From Pegoplata infirma (lineage: Eukaryota; Arthropoda; Insecta; Diptera; Anthomyiidae): DNA of 64,000 bases. The stretch lies in contig OY992537.1 in assembly GCA_963921195.1 (NCBI GenBank), positions 150,133,341 to 150,197,340 on the forward strand. Direction: 5' to 3'. How positions within the stretch are numbered: the first letter of the stretch is position 1; the number at the start of each line of letters is the position of its first letter. Positions 24,020 through 34,366 of this stretch are shown piece after piece. A model generated the notes under the pieces. That model made no database searches, was not told the DNA's origin, and saw only the letters and a program-made list of their open reading frames with translations. Position numbers and translations under genes: made by a program.

Positions 24020-24090
24020 CTAGCGGCAGCTGGAATCGAACCGACAACGAACATGGTACGAGTCTAGCACACTACCACCGTGCTATTTCT
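24020..24090 (-). ncRNA. tRNA-like unit 2 of 3
   Basis: It has the same A-box TAGCACGGTGGTAGTG as unit 1; the B-box region reads TCGGTTCGATTCC. A T run follows (the A run at 24008-24017). It lies about 170 bp from unit 1. Confidence 0.6.
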
Positions 24091-24189
24091 CATATATTTT
24101 TTACTTGACTTAACGCGTATAAAAGGTGTTGCAGAATAGCAAAACAAAAATAATTTAAAATAAAAATAAATAAAAATAAAAAAATGTTT

Positions 24190-24258
24190 CCGCCAGCTGG
24201 CAGCGAACCCGCAATGTTCATGATTTGAGTCTAGCACACTACCACCGAGCTATCGTCA
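24190..24258 (-). ncRNA. tRNA-like unit 3 of 3
   Basis: This is the most diverged unit: A-box TAGCTCGGTGGTAGTG, B-box GGGTTCGCTGCC. A short T run follows (the A run near 24180). The pairing potential of the T arm is reduced by two changes. Confidence 0.55.
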
Positions 24259-24490
24259 CATAAATTTGAGCTTCATTAATTGAATTTATAAGGTGTCTGT
24301 GTTATCAATGAGCATTTTGTGCGTTTTTTAACAATGATTTTAATTGATGCATTTAATTGGAAATTAAATTGGATTTTTGTCACATTAACTATATACATTG
24401 TTGATACAATTAAAAACGTTGTTAAACTGGAAGTTAGTTGCTAACAATTTGTTTTGTTACTTATGATTTCCCGATATTTTTTTCTGTGTA

Positions 24491-24665
24491 GGATTTTTTA
24501 ATAGAAAATAAAGGAAAAGTCTCAAACTCTGAAATTTTTCCAATATAAAAAATCTGCGATTCGGAGAAAAAGTCTCAGGTTCTGAAAAATTTTTCCTATA
24601 GAAAAAGTCTCAGATTTTGAGTCATTTTTCCTATAGAAAATGTCTCCGATTCTGAGAATAGTTTT
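24491..24665. repeat. Degenerate tandem repeat 'agtctcagattttgag'
   Basis: About four loosely repeated units of roughly 40-50 bp carry AAAAGTCTCAGATT/CTGAGAC and TTTTTCCTATAGAAAA. They continue the array at 23380-23541. On the minus strand they form the C-terminal half of the small open frame below. Confidence 0.55.
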
Positions 24666-24938
24666 GGATGAAACTTTCTTAATTTCAATATTCTGGCATT
24701 TACAAACCTTAAATTTGTTACCATCTCTGCACACTTTGGACTCTAAGGATTTCTTGGAAACTGTTCCAAAGTTTTTTATAGTTGTCTCAAAATCGATTTT
24801 ATTGTCGACTTCTGGGTAAAATATCATCTTTTGCATCTGCATTAAAGTTGCGTGTGCAAATACCTACAATAAGATTTATTTATTTATATTGATTGCATTT
24901 CGGCAGTGATATCAACTTACCATCAAAATTTGTAACAT
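24522..24938 (-). CDS. Small two-exon, secreted-protein-like gene fragment
   Basis: The minus strand has ATG at 24938 and exon 1 of 18 nt (MLQILM), with donor GTAAGT at 24920. The intron is 57 nt, with AT-rich centre and CTTATTGTAG acceptor, and exon 2 starts at 24863 in the same phase (VFAHATLMQMQ...). The frame stays open to a stop at 24522, 119 residues in all. The first about 12 residues resemble a signal peptide. Residues about 50-62 hold a Cys-rich stretch (VCRDGNKFKVCKC). From about residue 74 the frame runs into the degenerate repeat array, so the original 3' part is probably lost. Family unknown. It lies inside the CACACAG-ended element and is a possible captured host gene. Confidence 0.5.
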
Positions 24939-24942
24939 TTTT

Positions 24943-25495
24943 TACGAAATTTTACATGAATTTTATTTAAAAATTTAAAAAACGTCTGAACACAATAACA
25001 TTTTTGTTTTAAATGATTACTATTTTAATTTTTTTGACGTAAGGCGTTTTGTAATTGAAATGAAATCCTAACGACCAATTATTAGTTAAGAATACCAATA
25101 CAAATTTATAATTTAGTAAAATTTTTCAAAAAAAAAAAATTATTGAAAATTTGGTTAAGTTAACCAACATTTTCAGTTGTGGATACTATTACCTAATGTT
25201 TTTGGAATTTATTAATTTAAACAAATGATTATTGGTCGAGAGGGAAAATAAAGACTAAAAGAAACAGTTGTACTTACTAAATTTTTTTCAAAAACTTTAT
25301 TAGTTTTTAGTTTGGGTATATTAACCAAATTATTAGTTGTTGATACATCCATTCGGTCACGATTGAAAATTAATTATTACTACTGTTATTTATTTGGTAT
25401 GGTGATAAAAAATTTACAATAACAACCAAAAATGTATAAGATTTATCAAAATTCCGTTTTCATAATGGAATTCCAACTAAACATTTCTCTGTGTG
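24943..25495. other. Right part of the CACACAG element; possible promoter side of the gene fragment
   Basis: About 45 bp upstream of the gene fragment's ATG (minus strand) is TTCAGACG, a fair match to an insect initiator, with a TTTAAA about 25 bp before it. Both are weak calls in AT-rich DNA. The rest carries subterminal motifs such as TTCAGTTGTGGATACT and TTAGTTGTTGATAC that mirror those on the left side of the element. No other gene is seen. Confidence 0.35.
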
Positions 25496-25575
25496 AGGAA
25501 ATCAAAATTAGATTTGAGATCGGGTTCCAAAAATCATTGATAATTTGATAATTTAAACCAAATATAGCTATTATT

Positions 25576-26886
25576 GATATATTTTATGAAGATAATATTG
25601 GAAAGAATGATTACACTAATCGATGCACAACTCAGACCGGAACAGGCTGGGTTTAGGCCATCCAAATCCTGCACTGATCAAATTAACAGTCTAAGGGTCA
25701 TCATTGAACAAAGCATTGAATTTCGTTCCCCACTATACCTACTCTTCGTTGACTACGAAAAGGCATTTGACTCCATAAATCGTGAATGCATTTGGGCTGA
25801 GCTCCATAATATAGGTGTTCCAAATAAAATTATAAATCTCATCAGGAAGAGCTATGAAACTTTCGAATGCTGTGTCATACACAACGGTGAAGCTTCAGAA
25901 TATTTCCGCACAATATCTGGAGTAAGGCAAGGATGCTTGCTATCCCCGTTGCTCTTTCTTGTAGTAATTGATGCAATAGGAAGGCGTGCCACGACTGGAA
26001 AACCAAGAGGTATCATTTGGAACCCGCTGTTTCCTGGTAATAGATTGGAATCGCTTGATTACGCCGACGATAAGTGCGAACTATCACATAGACTTAAAGA
26101 CATGCAAGATAAGCTAAATGATCTAATAACCGAGTCAGCAAAAGTTGGACTAAAAATCAACACGAGTCAGGCGAAGGAGCTAAGAATCAACGTTGAATCA
26201 AGGCAACATCTCTCTATTAATAATGAATTAGTTGAACGAGTTTCTGAATTTCAGTATCTCGGTAGCATGATGGCAGAAGATGGCGGTGCCGCATTAGATG
26301 TTTCCTCTAGAACAAAAAAGGCAAGAGGTGCTTTCTCCCTCCTGACAAAAGTGTGGAAATCGAATGTTTAAAGTAAAACCACTAAACTTCGCATTTTCTC
26401 GGCTTGTGTAGTATCTGTGTTACTATATGGATGTGAGACGTGGCTTGTAACTGAAGCAATTAAGAACAAGCTTCAGGTTTTTATAAATAGCTGCCTGCGC
26501 ACCATACTTAAAATATACGAATATCGTATCCAACGAAGAACTTTTAAGAAGATCAAACATGCCTAATATAAATACGGAAATACGCAAAAGAAAGTTTGGA
26601 TGGATTGGTCACACCCTTAGAAAACCCAGCAATGAAATATGCGTAAGAGCACTAGTGTACAATCCACAAGGAAGCAGACAGCGTGGTCGTTCTCGAAACA
26701 CATGGCGTCGTTCAACTTTAGATGAAGTTAACAAACTACCTGATTTCCAACAAAGAAAACTAAATGATTTACAAGAACTTACTACTGTAGCTGCTTCACG
26801 TTCCCGATGGAATAATCTTATTGATAGCCTATGCCCACAATGAGGTAGCTTGGAGCACATCACCAAGCAAGGCGTTATTATTATAT
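25576..26886 (+). mobile_element. 5'-truncated non-LTR retrotransposon with 13-bp target duplication
   Basis: TATAGCTATTATT occurs at 25563-25575 and again at 26887-26899, a 13-bp target duplication around 1311 bp of LINE sequence. The interior of CG-A ('ccaaatatagctattattaac') is the unbroken site. The 3' end has a short ATT/TTA-rich tail instead of a long poly(A). Only the later part of the reverse-transcriptase ORF and the C-terminal region remain, as expected from 5' truncation. Confidence 0.85.
25586..26843 (+). pseudogene. LINE reverse transcriptase remnant
   Basis: The first ATG is 25586 but the true N-terminus is lost. The segment to 26371 has RT signatures: AGFRPSKSCTDQI, FVDYEKAFDSI, GVRQGCLLSPLLF and the catalytic-type LDYADD. 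A TAA at 26369-26371 interrupts the frame. The same frame then reads on through LLYGCETWLVTEA until a frameshift near 26515. The C-terminal region continues in another frame to 26843 with the pattern WIGHTLRK...NPQGSRQRGRSRNTWRR, known from arthropod and flatworm LINE C-termini. The clade is not assigned. It is non-functional. Confidence 0.85.
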
Positions 26887-28585
26887 TATAGCTATTATTA
26901 ACTATAAATGCAATATAAATTTTTAAAAATGATTGCAAAAATTCAAAAAGTAAAATTTTTTAAGTTCTAAAAAAACAAATGCAATAAAAAAGTGTTTTTT
27001 ATTTAAAAAAAAAATAAAAAAATATATTTTTTTCTGGAATCGAACTCGGGTTCCCAAAAATGATAGATAATTTTATAATAAATTAAATATAGTTGTATAT
27101 AACTATATAAAAGCAATATAATTTTTTAAAAATGATTGCAAAAGTTCAAAAAAAGAAAAATTTTTAGTTCTAAAAAAATGAATGCAATAAAAAAGTGTTT
27201 TCTATTTAAAAAAAAAATAAAAAAAATATATTTTTTTTCTGGAATCGAACTCGGGTTCCCAAAAATTATAGATAATTTTATAATAAATCAAATATAGTAA
27301 TATATAAGTGTATAAAAGAAAAATAATTTTTTAAAAATGATTGCAAAAATTCCAAAAATGAAAATTTTTTAGTTCTAAAAAAATTAAACGCAATAAAAAA
27401 GTGTTTTCTATTTAAAAAAAAAAATAAAAAAAACTTATTTTTCTCGACTGGGCCGGGAATCGAACTCGGGTTCCCAAAAATCATATGTAATCTTTTATGA
27501 TACAATAAAAAGTTTTGTATAACCATATATGTTGACACACAAAAATAAATTTTGAAATACTGGCATATATAATTATATATGGCTAGTTGTTTGGTCAAAA
27601 AAATATTTTTTTTTTATACACGATTATATCAAAATATATATTCCATTACATATGCGACCATTTATAAATATATATTGAGTTTAGACGAAATTTGAGTATA
27701 TATAGTACCATACAAACACAGATATGTTATCGTTTAAGACACATATAATTACATCTGTTATTTTTGTTGGAAATTTTTTTAGTATGGAACCATATATAGT
27801 TTTAAATGGTATTATATTAGTCATATATAATTATACATAAATTGATACTGGATTTTTTGTTTAGTAAAGTCCTATACATAATTAGATATAAAGTCACGCA
27901 TAATAATGTATGAAATCGGATTAAGTTTTATGTGCAACGTATGATTACATATACCATTTATATTAATATATTATGAGCAATATAATTAGATATGATTTTA
28001 TATGACATCATTTAAAAGAATTGGAAAATTTCAAAGTGAGATATAATTTTATACTTTGACTCATATAGTTGTATATGGTTTTATAAAAACATATAAAATA
28101 ATATACATTTATATAAATTCCTTTTTACTCGGGATTTTATAAAATTATATATATTTTATTGCATCTGATTTTGCCAAATTTCATTCGAAAATTGGCCGCG
28201 CCAAAGTTATCTCATAACATCTTATAATATATGAAGTTACAGTTTAATATTTGATTGTATGTGATTTCATCCGGAAATTGGCCGCGCCAAAGTTATCCCA
28301 AATTATCTATTATCATGATTTTGTATTAAATATGATAAAATATGATGTAATTTCATCCGGAAATTGGCCGCGCCAAAGTTATCTTAAAATATCCAATATC
28401 ATGATTTTATATTAAATTGGATATTATATAATGTAATTTCATCCGAAATTTGGCCGCGCCAAAGTTATCTTATAATATCTGATATCTTGATTTTATAAAA
28501 AAATTATTGGATACATTTTTATCCAAAAAATGTTTCAGTTTTTAGATTTATTTTTAGATATAATAATGTCAAACTGAAAATAAAT

Positions 28586-28680
28586 AAAAAAAAAAAAAAA
28601 CTTCGAACGGACGGAGATTAGAACCACAAGTCTTCCGTTTTGTAATCGCAATCTCTACCCTCTAGACCAGCGGACGTTGT
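28586..28680 (-). ncRNA. tRNA-like Pol III-type unit in CG-A copy 4
   Basis: This is the inverted tRNA-like unit with A-box, B-box (GGTTCTAATCT, final C changed) and a T run of 16 (as A run at 28585-28600). Confidence 0.55.
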
Positions 28681-29284
28681 TAGCAAATAACAACTTTAAA
28701 AGAATTAGTTTTAAATAAATTGATCGTATCTAATTATATCAAATTGATCTAACATATAGTAATATATGATTATATCCAATTAAATATGTTATTCACTTGT
28801 ACACAATTTTCAAAAAGACTTAGAAAAAAAAAAAAATAGAATGACGTACAGCGCTATTAGGGGCTTCCATGGTAAGCTTAAACAATAATTTTAATGTAGC
28901 GGTATGCCTTATTTCCAAGTCATAGGCTTCCAAAGTGAAATAAGACTTTGGCTTATAAATTTGAAATTTTTCATGGAATCAGGAAATCAGAATTAGATTT
29001 GAGATCGGGTTCCAAAAATCATTGATAATTTGATAATTTAAACCAAATATAGCTATTATTAACTATATAAATGCAATATAAATTTTTAAAAATGATTCCA
29101 AAAATTCAAAAAGTAAAATTTTTTAAGTTCTAAAAAAACAAATGCAATAAAAAAGTGTTTTCTATTAAAAAAAAAATAAAAAAATATATTTTTTTCTGGA
29201 ATCGAACTCGGGATCCCAAAAATGATAGATAATTTTATAATAAATTAAATATATAATATAATTTTATAATAAATTAACTATATA

Positions 29285-29977
29285 CCCGAGTAAAAATTTT
29301 TATATCATGCAATACATAATGATATATAACACAATATATATTTATACGCAATTTAATCCGAATAATGGTGGATGTTTTTGCATTAAAAAAGATCAACTTG
29401 TATAAAATATGATTCGACTTCATCCGAGTTTTGACCAGACATTGCCATATTTCATTGGATCCAATTAGATCTAATTGCATAAAAACATAAAAAATCTTGG
29501 TGTGTTTTGGTTTGGGTGAGTTACGCCACAGGTCAACAATACATTCACCAAACATATAATTTTCTAAAACAAAAATGTTTGGGTACGCTTCGAACCAGAT
29601 AGGTGATATACATAACCCTAACAAGGAAATGTTTAGGAACATTTTAAAAGTTTCTTATACTTTGCTTAAAAAACTTAGAACATTTTTGGTTAATTGGAAA
29701 CATTTAATTGGAAACATTTATATATGGAACAGAATAAGCTATATATAATTTTATATTAAATTATACAGAAAAACAAATTTTGTATTGGCCCTAATATTAT
29801 TTCATATATTTATATCAACCGTATACCTTTTAATCCGAATCATGATTAAATTATATATTACAACATATGACTGCATTTAAAAAAATTAAAAAATACCTCA
29901 CGGGATGTATAATAATATATGATTTATTATGTTTGTATCAAGTTTTTTATTGTTATATATGTTTATTTTTACTCGGG
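29285..29977. mobile_element. CG-D element (693 bp), copy 1
   Basis: Ends CCCGAGTAAAAATTTTTATA and ATATGTTTATTTTTACTCGGG, with TA on both sides (the target was 'ctatataacagcaat'). It contains the shared AATCCGAATAATGG motif, and on the minus strand a lone B-box-like GGTTCGAAGC near 29590. The open frame 29274-29642 on the minus strand is conserved in all three copies but only because they are recent duplicates; it crosses the element end and has no domain. Confidence 0.85.
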
Positions 29978-30485
29978 TAACAGCAATATATTTTTTTAAA
30001 AATGATTGCAAAAATTCAAAAAAAGAAAAATTTTTAGTTCTAAAAAAAATAAATGCAATAAAAAAGTGTTTTCTATTTAAAAAAAAATAAAAAAAATATA
30101 TTTTTTTTCTGAAATCGAACTCGGGTTCCCAAAAATTATAGATAATTTTATAATAAATCAAATATAGTTATATATAACTGTATAAAAGAAAAATAATTTT
30201 TTAAAAATGATTGCAAAAATTCCAAAAATGAAAATTTTTTAGTTCTAAAAAAATTAAAAGTAATAAAAAAGTGTTTTCTATTTAAAAAAAAATAAAAAAA
30301 AAACTTTTTTTTTCTCGACTGGGCCGGGAATCGAACTCGGGTTCCCAAAAATCATATGTAATCTATCTATGATACAATAAAAAGTTTTGTATAACCATAT
30401 ATGTTGACACACAAAAATAAATTTTGAAATACTGGCATATATAATTATATGTATATGGCCAGTTGTTTGGTCAAAAAAATATTTT

Positions 30486-31230
30486 TTTATACATAAAAAT
30501 AAAATTGTTAGAAAGTCCTCAGCGAGTACTAAATTTGACCCATATCTGGTTTTTACCTTAGAGGTCATCTTCTTCTTATCATTGTTAGTTTCTCATCTTT
30601 CTACCCACTTAAATAAATTTTATTTTTCCATTAAATTATAGCACTAAGAAAATCAAAATCCTTCCCTTGGAAGTATACAGTTAAATTAATTAACAAAAAA
30701 GTTACATTTGATTTAAGATTTTCATATACAATATAAAGAAAATTAGAAAAAAACACTTGTTATTATGCCTTTAAACTATATTTAATTTTTTTAGTTTGTA
30801 TTTAAATACATACAAACAAGTGTTTTAAATCTTTTTCTATGGAAATTTAAAATCGAATGTAACTTTTTTGTTAATTAATTTAAGAGGGTACTTCTAAGGG
30901 AAGAATTTCATGAATTTTTTAGTGCTATAATTTAATGGAAAAATAAAAATCATTTAGGTGGGTAGAAAGCTGAGAAACTAACACTCATAAAGGGCCCATC
31001 AGATGACAGACAAATCTTACAAATTGTCTTCCAACCGCGCATGTTTTTTCTGAAAATATTTGCGAACACACATCTGAACACATACTATTATTGACGCCAT
31101 TTGCATTCGGTCGTTAGACAAATTGTAAGATTTGTCTGTCGTCTGTTTGGCGCTTAACACGAAGATGACCTCAGAGGTCAAAACCAGATATGGGTCAAAT
31201 TTAGTACTCGCTGAGAACTTTTTAACATCT
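30486..31230. repeat. Foldback block with about 240-bp arms (start of block X)
   Basis: The segment GAAAGTCCTCAGCGAGTACT near 30500 through GAGGTCATCTT at 30560 is mirrored at 31155-31227, and the arms continue inward through the pairs around 30660-30730 and 30840-30990. The right arm holds an extra palindrome (about 30990-31150, GACAAATTGTAAGATTTGTC type). It is a palindromic MITE-like structure without coding capacity and is repeated at about 53137-53881. Confidence 0.7.
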
Positions 31231-31421
31231 TTTTTACAACGATCGGACATCAAATGACAAAGTTATGAACAAATAACGATTTCGGCGGTACCAAATCGCG
31301 ACCTAAAAATCTAATGTTTTGGCTATGGAATTTTTTCGAGGTAAGCTTTAAAATTAAGCCCGCCCAATGGAAACTTTTTTTCGACCCGGTCTAATGTACA
31401 TTAATGATCATACATTGTCAT

Positions 31422-32680
31422 TAGAGTTTTTCACGGGAATTCCCGGGACGGGAATTCCCGTAAATTTTCGATCCCGAAATCCCGGGAAATAGAGCGGGAA
31501 TTCCCGGGAATTTTAGTTTCTTTGAAATTGTTGATTTTTCCACTTCTATTGATTATTTTGTATGTGATTTTTTATAGATTTTATTAAAATTCTTGATAAT
31601 TGATTGACAGAAACGTACGCAGGGACAAGAAGTATTCAAAAAGTAATCCACGAGAGACCTTCTAACTAAAAAAAGAGACCTTCTAACTAAAAATTTGGGG
31701 TCCAGCGTCTAAACTTAAGCTCGAAATTACGTTAGCTATAACCGGTTTGAATTTCGCTGCAGTCGTACCTACTTACTGAATAGCCAAATTATTCAAAATA
31801 ATCCACTGTTCACCTTTGCGAATGATTGTTATTTAAAGGCAGTTACAAAATTAATCATACGCCTTATACAATTTTCAAGCAATTATTATAATTACAATAA
31901 AAGTTCACCAACTTCAAATGCGTGTAAAAAAATCTAGCGGTTTGTTATGCTTTCATTTGCTTTTGGTTTCATTCCATTCCGATTTTGGTTGTTGCACTGT
32001 GTTATCAGAACCTGCCACTTTTTTTTAGAAGCTGAGAAATTTTCTTTCTGAGACCTGCATTATAAAAATTTGCAATATGATTATTTATTTCTATAGAAAA
32101 TATTTATGTCTCTAGACATGATTCTTTTTAAATCGATTTTAATCGGGTTTTTCTTTGGAAAACAAGAATTTTTAATTTTTTTAAATAATTTTTTGGGGTA
32201 AATTTTCTTATAATTTCATTTCACTGAAACAATTACATTCAGTTTCAGAGACATAATTGAGATATTCAGTTTCGTTGTGTTTTAGAGGCAAAGCGCTGAG
32301 AACCAATTGTAGAAATAAACTGATATGAATTAGTATAAATGATGAATTTTTATTATTACAACAGATAAAGCGATGTGAAATACCATATTTCCTAAAAAAT
32401 ACTTTTAAGTGACTTCGACATATTTGGGCCTGGGTAACAAAAATTTTTGTTTTTTCTCGAAACTTCTTTTTTTTGATTATTTTAAAGGTACTAAATACGA
32501 TATTTTTGGTGTTAATAAACATTATAAATAGTGTAATCGCATTCATAAGGATTTTATATATTTTTTTGATAAAAAAATTTGGGTTTTTAGTTTTTGCGGG
32601 AATTCCCGGGATCCCGGGAAATATTAAAATAAATCCGGCTTTCCCGGGAAATGAAAAAGTCCGCGAAAAGAAAAACTCTA
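31422..32680. mobile_element. hAT-like non-autonomous element (1259 bp), copy in unit 1
   Basis: ATTGTCAT is duplicated at 31414-31421 and 32681-32688, an 8-bp target duplication. The ends TAGAGTTTTTC and GAAAAACTCTA are inverted repeats. TAGAG ends with 8-bp duplications are the hAT superfamily pattern. Both subterminal regions carry GGGAATTCCCGGG-type palindromes. No transposase is encoded. It was present before the unit duplicated, since the same insertion is at 54073-55331. Confidence 0.85.
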
Positions 32681-32688
32681 ATTGTCAT

Positions 32689-33019
32689 ACATGAATTTGT
32701 ATGTAAATTTTTTTTTTTTGTATTTTTTTCCATAAAACGTCTATTAATTGAAATTTTTTCAAATATAAATAATTTTTACTAATTTATGACACTGATTTTT
32801 TAATAAAAACTAACGAATATTTTAAAAATATACTTTGGACTTTATGATACTTTAGGAATGAATTTACAAATAAAATACATTCGATTTTTATAGTCACTGA
32901 ATACAATTATCTTTAAATATCAATATTTCCTAGAATGGATTCGATTTTAACCATTAAATCGAATTTTTGTTCATGAGAATTTTAAAAACTGAATGCATTC
33001 TTTATTTCATTTATTTATT
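32689..33019. other. AT-rich non-coding stretch of block X
   Basis: No gene or element end is seen. It contains loosely repeated AATCGAATTTTT phrases. It is repeated at 55340-55670. Confidence 0.3.
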
Positions 33020-34366
33020 ACTAGCAGGCCCGCGCGGAACTTCGCCCCCGGTAATATTAAATACCTAATTAAAGAAGGATCAGGATTACAGTCTCCATTT
33101 CTAAAATTCTCCCCTACAGAGAAAATAAAAACTATTTAGGATAAACAATAAAATTAAAACAGCCCCGTTTAGCTTGGAAACATGTTCGTTTCGGTAAATA
33201 ATGTTCCTGAAAATTTTCGAGCCCTTATATCTGGAGGATCCAACATGTCAAGTTACTATGACCAACTTTGCAGGAGATACAAAATGTTACAAAGTTCACT
33301 ACTTTGCACGTATTTGCCCCAGTAGAATAAGAATTTCCAAAAAGACATTTTTAGAATGTTTTGAAATTAGATGAGTAGTTTCGTAAATTTTAAAATTTTA
33401 CGTCTTTTGACCCAAAGTGATCTTTTAAATGGGTGTGGTCAATAAAACCTACCCTAACTCCCCCTGAAAGAAAATTCTAAATATTGGTGAAAACATTTTT
33501 GAAATCACATAATAAGTTTCGTATATTTACAAGTTTTACGTAGATGAAACGTAGCCAAATGTGGGAGTAGAAATGGGCGTGGTTAATAAAACCTAGAATA
33601 TTTCCACTCTAAAGGACCAAGTATTGGTTAAAAAATTTGGAAATCGGATTAAAATTTTTGGAGAATTTCAAATTTTAGTTTGTTTTTGCCAAAAAGTGGG
33701 CGTATAAGTGGGCGTGGTCGATAAATCCTAGCCTATGTCCACCCTGGAGGAGCACTCTAAATATTGGTGAAAACATTTTTGAAATCGGATGAGATGTTTA
33801 ATAAATATTTAAATTTTAAGTTTTTGGGCAAAAAGTGGGCGTAGAAATGGGCGTGGTCGATGAAACCCAGCATATGTCCACTATGAAGGACCATTCCAAG
33901 CATGTATTGGTGCAAAAATGTTTAAATCGGTTCAGTAGTTGTGGAGATTTTTAAATTTTACATTTTTTGTCTAAAAGTGGGCGTAGAAGTGGGCGTGGTC
34001 GATGAAACCTAGCCTATTTCTATCCTGGAGGAACACTCTAAATATTGCTGAAAACTTTTTTGAAATCGGATGAGTAGTTTCATAGATATTTAAATTTTAA
34101 GTTTTTTACCAAAAGTGGGCGTAGATGTGGGCGTGGTCGATGAAACCCAGCATATATTCACCATGAAGGACCATTCCAAGTATGTATTGGTGAAAAAAAT
34201 TTTGAAATCAGTTCAGTAGTTTTGGAGATTTTTCAATTTTACGTTTTTTGGCCAAAAGTGGGCGTGGTCGATGAAACATAGCCTATGTCCATCCTGGAGG
34301 AACACTTTAAATATTGCAGAAAACATTTTTGAAATCGGATAAGTAGTTCCGGAGATTACCCTCTAC

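Larger units (their letters stand above)
23542..24488. mobile_element. CACAG-ended MITE (947 bp) with three tRNA-like units
   Basis: Ends CACAGAAAAAA and TTTTTTTCTGTG are inverted repeats, flanked by TA on both sides (23540-23541 and 24489-24490). Joining the flanks gives 'cctaggattttttaatag', which resembles the neighbouring repeat 'tctagaatttttttaatgg'; this supports a TA duplication. Three minus-strand tRNA-like units are tandemly arranged inside at about 170-bp spacing. The arms also share 'attaatttcattgttaatac' and inverse-type motifs. No transposase. Confidence 0.75.
22756..25495. mobile_element. CACACAG-ended element (2.74 kb) carrying a gene fragment
   Basis: The left end CACACAGAAAACAG and right end ATTTCTCTGTGTG are short inverted repeats. 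AG is duplicated on both sides (22754-22755 and 25496-25497); the unbroken CG-A site 'ggaatcaggaaatcag' occurs at 28975. Both subterminal regions carry repeated CAGTTG-type motifs. Inside are another CACAG-ended element (23542-24488) and the spliced gene fragment on the minus strand. An extra CACAGAGAAAA at 22977 and TTTTCTGTGTG at 23218 suggest a further nested unit. No transposase is visible. Confidence 0.7.
21852..28133 (-). mobile_element. CG-A copy 3, inverted, both ends present
   Basis: It starts with CCCGAGTAAAAAAAAATTG at 21852 and ends with AAATTCCTTTTTACTCGGG at 28133. AT is duplicated on both sides. Unlike copies 1 and 2 it lacks the nested CG-B, CG-C, CG-F and CG-G insertions, so it shows their empty sites (27480-28133). 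It carries instead the CACACAG-ended element (22756-25495) and a LINE (25576-26886). Net length without them is about 2.2 kb. Confidence 0.85.
21814..30485 (-). mobile_element. CG-A copy 4, inverted (21814-21851 and 28134-30485)
   Basis: Position 21814 reads CCCGAGTAAAAAAAATTGTATGG, the CG-A right end in reverse. After only 38 bp it is interrupted by copy 3. It resumes at 28134 with 'ttttataaaattatatatatttt', then the GC-rich array, the tRNA-like unit and the B-box block, and is broken off at about 30485 against block X. Its flanks at the copy 3 insertion carry AT on both sides. Confidence 0.75.

Noticed and set aside
29274..29642. Conserved 122-124-residue frame on the minus strand (also near 51921 and 58347)
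   Set aside because: It lies in CG-D and crosses its terminal repeat; conservation is explained by recent tandem duplication, and no domain is recognisable.
31017..31253. 78-residue minus-strand frame repeated at 53668-53904
   Set aside because: It is formed by the arm of a foldback repeat; no protein features.
32208..32546. 112-residue minus-strand frame repeated at 54859-55197
   Set aside because: It is inside a hAT-like non-autonomous element, duplicated with it, and lacks transposase motifs.
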